64,000 nucleotides of DNA. Source: Candidatus Brevifilum fermentans (GTDB lineage Bacteria; Chloroflexota; Anaerolineae; Anaerolineales; Villigracilaceae). How positions within the stretch are numbered: the first letter of the stretch is position 1; each line of letters opens with the position of its first letter. Of this stretch, positions 61,111-64,000 are shown piece after piece. The position numbers and the translations under genes are program-made. Under the pieces are notes generated by a model. It did no database searches. It saw only the letters and a list, made by a program, of their open reading frames with translations, and was not told where the DNA came from. The stretch lies in assembly GCA_945877125.1 (NCBI GenBank), contig CAMCQT010000005.1:1-64000 (forward strand), written 5' to 3'.

Positions 61111-64000
61111 TCATTCTCCCGCTAAATACATGGATAGGATGACTTCACGCTTGCCCGCCGACCTTGGGTTCGCCTCAACATAATGACCCTGCAAAAGTCC
61201 CGCAGGGATATTGGTTTGCAAGACCGCCAGCACCTTCATCTGGTTCATCACATCCGCTTTCAAGGCATCGAGCGCCTTCTGCGCAGTCTTAATCGTTTGC
61301 TTTGGAAAGCCGCCTTCGTTCAACTGACTGATCACCTGCTTGAGATACTCTTCCTGTTCCTCGGTCAGCCGTCTTGTATTGGGGAAGACCGCCTTCAAAG
61401 TTCTCAGCATCTTAACCGTGCTGTCCCTGCCTTTTTTCGTCTGCGGCTCAATTCCATCTTCGGTGGTAGCCAGCACAAAAGCATCCTTGTTCTTATCCAT
61501 CAGGTCAAAGAACGTTTCAGGCACTTGCTTCCTTTTTTCCTGCGCTTCACATTCCAAAGTCTCAGCGGCAGTCATAAAGTCCAATTCCTTCGCTTGCAGT
61601 TCATCGCCAGCCATAAAGAATTTTTGCACCTTGCCCTTGCGGAAGTACGTGACCAGCGAACCCGATGTCATTGCGAGGCGGCGTTCTCCCGTCGAAGCAA
61701 TCTCCTGTTCGGGAATTCTCTCCTTGTCATTGGGAGATTGCTTCGCACACCGTCCTGCGTTCGGTGCAGGGAAGTGCGCTCGCAATGACATTTTCCCAGA
61801 GCGGCTTTTTCTGGGAAGTTTTTTGATCGTGTTGAACAGGTCAGGGTCGTTATCGCGAATATCCTTGATCAGCGTTAAGTACTTCAACTCACTGACCTCG
61901 GTTTCGTCTTCGCCAATGATCGTCTTCTTCGAGATCAAGCGTTCAAACAACTCGTGCGAACCGATCGGTTCACCATCGGTCAAGAGCGCCGCATCCCCGC
62001 CCAGCAAAGTCAGGAACGCATTGATCTTGGCTTCCGCGGCTGATTTTAATTTAATTTCATTATCCGCCTGCACAGTGGGAAAGAAATTAAAGGTATAGAT
62101 CGTATCGAATTTCGTATCCACGCGGTTGATACGTCCCACACGCTGCATCATGCGCGTCGGATTCCACGGAATATCATAATTGATCACCACGTTCGAACGA
62201 TGTAAGTTCACGCCTTCCGAAAGTACTTCGGTTGCGATCAAAATGCGGTAATCATTCTTCTGGTTCTTGGCCTTAGCATCGAAATTCTTAATCGCAATTT
62301 CACGCACCGCTTCGCCTGATCCGCCGGTGAAACACAGCGCCTGATTCTTATGTTTCTGGTTTACATGCTCGGTCAGGTATTCGGCGGTTTCCTTTGACTC
62401 GGTGAAAAGAATGATCTTATTGCTTTTCAAGATGTCATTTTTGGAAAGCTGCTTCAAAAGTTCAAGCAGTTTCGGGTCGCGTTCCACTTTTGTCCAAAGC
62501 TTTTGAACCTTTTTCAGGTTGGACAGATCACTCTCCAGATAAGCAAGCAATTCGGGTCTGAAGTCACTGCTTTTATATTTAAAGGCTTTACCATCTTCGA
62601 TCAGTTGATCGATCGATTGATCGTCATCCTTATCCAGATACTCAAAGATCTTGGCGGCATGTTTCTTGCTAATGTAAACATTGCCCTTCTCAAACTCTTT
62701 GATGAACAACTCGTAGGAATGAATAAACCTGTCCACTGATTTTCGGAAGGCAAAGAAACTGCTTTCCAATCTCTTGATCAGCAGGATCTTCATGAACTTG
62801 CCCATATTCTTCTGGGATTGCTCTTCGAGTTGATCCAGTCCTTTTTTCAAATACAGCAGCGGGGTATAACGCGCATATTTGAAATCCTGCGAGATCAACT
62901 CCATCGTGGCGGTAAATATTTTGTCTTCCTCGTCGTTTAATACGTAAAATAACGGAGCAGGCGCAGCAACTTCAGGAAAACGCAGTTTTTGCTGTTCGAG
63001 GTCTTTCTTGAAATATTTATTGATTTCAGTTCTGGTTCGGCGCACCATCAAGTACTTCAATACTTTTTCACGTATCTCAAGCGAATTCTCTTTGACGATC
63101 TTGAGATATGCTTCATTATCACTTTGGCGATCCAATCCATTCAGGTTCTTTGCCAGCCCATTAAAGAAAGCGTCCAGATCAGGCAGGTTGGGAATGGTGC
63201 TTTTCTTGGAGTTTTGAAAAAGCTTGATCTCGCTCAGAATATCCCAGGGCGAATTGTTATAAGGTGTGGCGGTCACAAGAATGACCCGCTTCTCGCGGCA
63301 TATTTCCGCCAGCATTTCATAGGTGCGGTTGCCCTGATTTCTAAAGCGGTGCGCCTCGTCAATAATGATGTTCTTGTATTTCGTGACGCCCTTTTCAAGA
63401 ATATCCTCAAGTTTTCCAATCGACTCAAAGTCCGCGTGAACCCTAAAATCAGAAAAGGCATTCGGCCATGAGCCGGGGTTATCCTTGTCCAAAAGCACAG
63501 GCGGCGCAATGACCAAAGTCCTGCCGTCGAGCTGTCCGGCGAGCCGGGTCGCAATATAAGTCTTACCCAAACCGACCACATCCGCAATGAAAACGCCGCC
63601 ATATTCTTCAAGCGTTTTCTTTGCATTCAAAACCGCCTGATCCTGATATTCCAGTTTCATGTAGTTCTCTGGCAGATAGGTTTCAACGATCTCGCCTGTT
63701 TCATTCAACTGATCGTTGAAATATTCATACAGCAGTTTCAAGTAAAGTTGGTAAGGAGTAATATCCTGATTGAGCCATGTTTTGGTTTCAATGGTCTCGA
63801 TGTATTTTTCACTGATATCAACGCCATTCAGCCAGAGTTCTTCAAACTTATCTTTGGCAAACTGGTAGTCATTGGGGCGCTCAAGTTCCACATTGAATTC
63901 GAGGTTGTCCACCAGACCTGCTTGCGTTAAGTTACTTGAGCCCGTAATAACACGCCCCTTATCGCGGTCGCCTTCTCTAAAGGACATCACATATAATTTC
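61111..64000 (-). CDS. PLD-domain SNF2-type helicase, N-terminal part missing at window edge
   Basis: At least 963 residues are visible; the frame is open to base 64000 (KLYVMSFREGDRDKGRVITG). The first stretch is a phospholipase-D half-site (with GSSNLTQAGLVDNLEFNVEL); the preceding HxK half lies outside. A superfamily-2 helicase follows: motif I DVVGLGKTY, motif II IIIDEAHRF, motif III VTATPYNN, motif VI QRVGRINR. The C-terminal third is helical. Such PLD-SNF2 proteins occur beside N6 methyltransferases in restriction-like systems. A palindromic repeat insertion encodes KMSLRAHFPAPN to RRLAMTS. It lies 85 bases before the methyltransferase. Confidence 0.85.
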   Translation of the reverse strand, partial: KLYVMSFREGDRDKGRVITGSSNLTQAGLVDNLEFNVELERPNDYQFAKDKFEELWLNGVDISEKYIETIETKTWLNQDITPYQLYLKLLYEYFNDQLNETGEIVETYLPENYMKLEYQDQAVLNAKKTLEEYGGVFIADVVGLGKTYIATRLAGQLDGRTLVIAPPVLLDKDNPGSWPNAFSDFRVHADFESIGKLEDILEKGVTKYKNIIIDEAHRFRNQGNRTYEMLAEICREKRVILVTATPYNNSPWDILSEIKLFQNSKKSTIPNLPDLDAFFNGLAKNLNGLDRQSDNEAYLKIVKENSLEIREKVLKYLMVRRTRTEINKYFKKDLEQQKLRFPEVAAPAPLFYVLNDEEDKIFTATMELISQDFKYARYTPLLYLKKGLDQLEEQSQKNMGKFMKILLIKRLESSFFAFRKSVDRFIHSYELFIKEFEKGNVYISKKHAAKIFEYLDKDDDQSIDQLIEDGKAFKYKSSDFRPELLAYLESDLSNLKKVQKLWTKVERDPKLLELLKQLSKNDILKSNKIILFTESKETAEYLTEHVNQKHKNQALCFTGGSGEAVREIAIKNFDAKAKNQKNDYRILIATEVLSEGVNLHRSNVVINYDIPWNPTRMMQRVGRINRVDTKFDTIYTFNFFPTVQADNEIKLKSAAEAKINAFLTLLGGDAALLTDGEPIGSHELFERLISKKTIIGEDETEVSELKYLTLIKDIRDNDPDLFNTIKKLPRKSRSGKMSLRAHFPAPNAGRCAKQSPNDKERIPEQEIASTGERRLAMTSGSLVTYFRKGKVQKFFMAGDELQAKELDFMTAAETLECEAQEKRKQVPETFFDLMDKNKDAFVLATTEDGIEPQTKKGRDSTVKMLRTLKAVFPNTRRLTEEQEEYLKQVISQLNEGGFPKQTIKTAQKALDALKADVMNQMKVLAVLQTNIPAGLLQGHYVEANPRSAGKREVILSMYLAGE
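61666..61790. repeat. palindromic repeat inside the helicase gene, in frame
   Basis: 125 bases with perfect ends TGTCATTGCGAG / CTCGCAATGACA and inner arms GAAGCAATCTCC / GGAGATTGCTTC. It is translated within the helicase as MSLRAHFPAPNAGRCAKQSP and on to EIASTGERRLAMTS, in the same orientation and frame as the copy in the methyltransferase. Confidence 0.88.

Noticed and set aside
57516-64000. A complete DISARM or BREX system
   Set aside because: Only helicase/PLD and methyltransferase parts are visible; signature partners such as DUF1998 proteins, PglZ or BrxC are not in the window.

Overview
The window looks like a chromosomal segment of a Chloroflexota bacterium, most likely class Anaerolineae. 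This is inferred from gene content and style, not from a marker search. The signs are many small secreted lipoproteins with Thr/Pro linkers, a combined mre-min shape and division cluster, DUF1461 and DUF2892 membrane proteins, a fused MFS/spermidine-synthase-like protein, and many short palindromic repeats. No rRNA, tRNA, CRISPR array or complete transposase gene was seen. Both ends cut genes: a GT-C glycosyltransferase at base 1 and a PLD/SNF2 helicase at base 64000.

Layout. 1-4.85 kb (minus): a tightly coupled run for sugar-nucleotide and envelope work (two lipoproteins, UDP-glucuronate decarboxylase-like SDR, GtrA protein, small beta-rich protein, thioesterase, GT-C protein). 4.9-6.5 kb (plus): scpB and a large-tailed pseudouridine synthase. 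6.5-12.9 kb (minus): housekeeping genes (CBS/ACT protein, M20 peptidase, VTT protein, cyclophilin, uridine kinase, DegV) plus a small redox module: a Crp/Fnr regulator, a DUF2892 protein and a thioredoxin-DUF2892 fusion, with a palindromic operator candidate between regulator and target. 13.0-20.7 kb (plus): mreB-mreC-mreD-mrdA-minC-minD-minE-rodA, i.e. elongasome and Min division-site genes in one run, followed by gltX. 22.4-31.1 kb: lipoproteins, glnS, typA, two degenerate signalling domains (nucleotidyl cyclase and GGDEF types) and a shortened FAH-family protein. 31.2-33.5 kb: an AT-rich accessory patch with a membrane protein and a beta-propeller glycosidase-like protein. 33.6-39.5 kb: an LpqC-type esterase broken by one stop codon, a phosphatase-like protein, ybaK, a methyltransferase, NUDIX, pirin and FmdB genes.

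39.5-46.2 kb: a structured leader that resembles part of a c-di-GMP-I riboswitch and ends in a terminator with an alternative antiterminator pairing. It precedes a large secreted pectate-lyase-like protein with five Ig-like repeats. A large lipoprotein with starch-binding-like domains and a probable TIM barrel follows convergently. 46.2-51.8 kb (minus): fabG, asp23, nusB, tatA, tatC, DUF1461 and the spermidine-synthase-like fusion. The TatC protein has an unusual duplicated amphipathic N-terminal extension.

51.8-64 kb (minus) is the accessory region. It holds two diverged small HGFYS-type paralogues, two short elements sharing terminal inverted repeats, a 906-residue membrane-anchored coiled-coil protein, a membrane pentapeptide-repeat protein, an Eco57I-type adenine methyltransferase and a PLD-SNF2 helicase. 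The last two form a restriction-like pair. Both carry in-frame insertions of the same palindromic repeat, which also occurs between genes elsewhere in the window. The methyltransferase and the pentapeptide protein end in the same short C-terminal peptide, encoded with synonymous differences. This is the best candidate for an undescribed (probably defence-related) system here.
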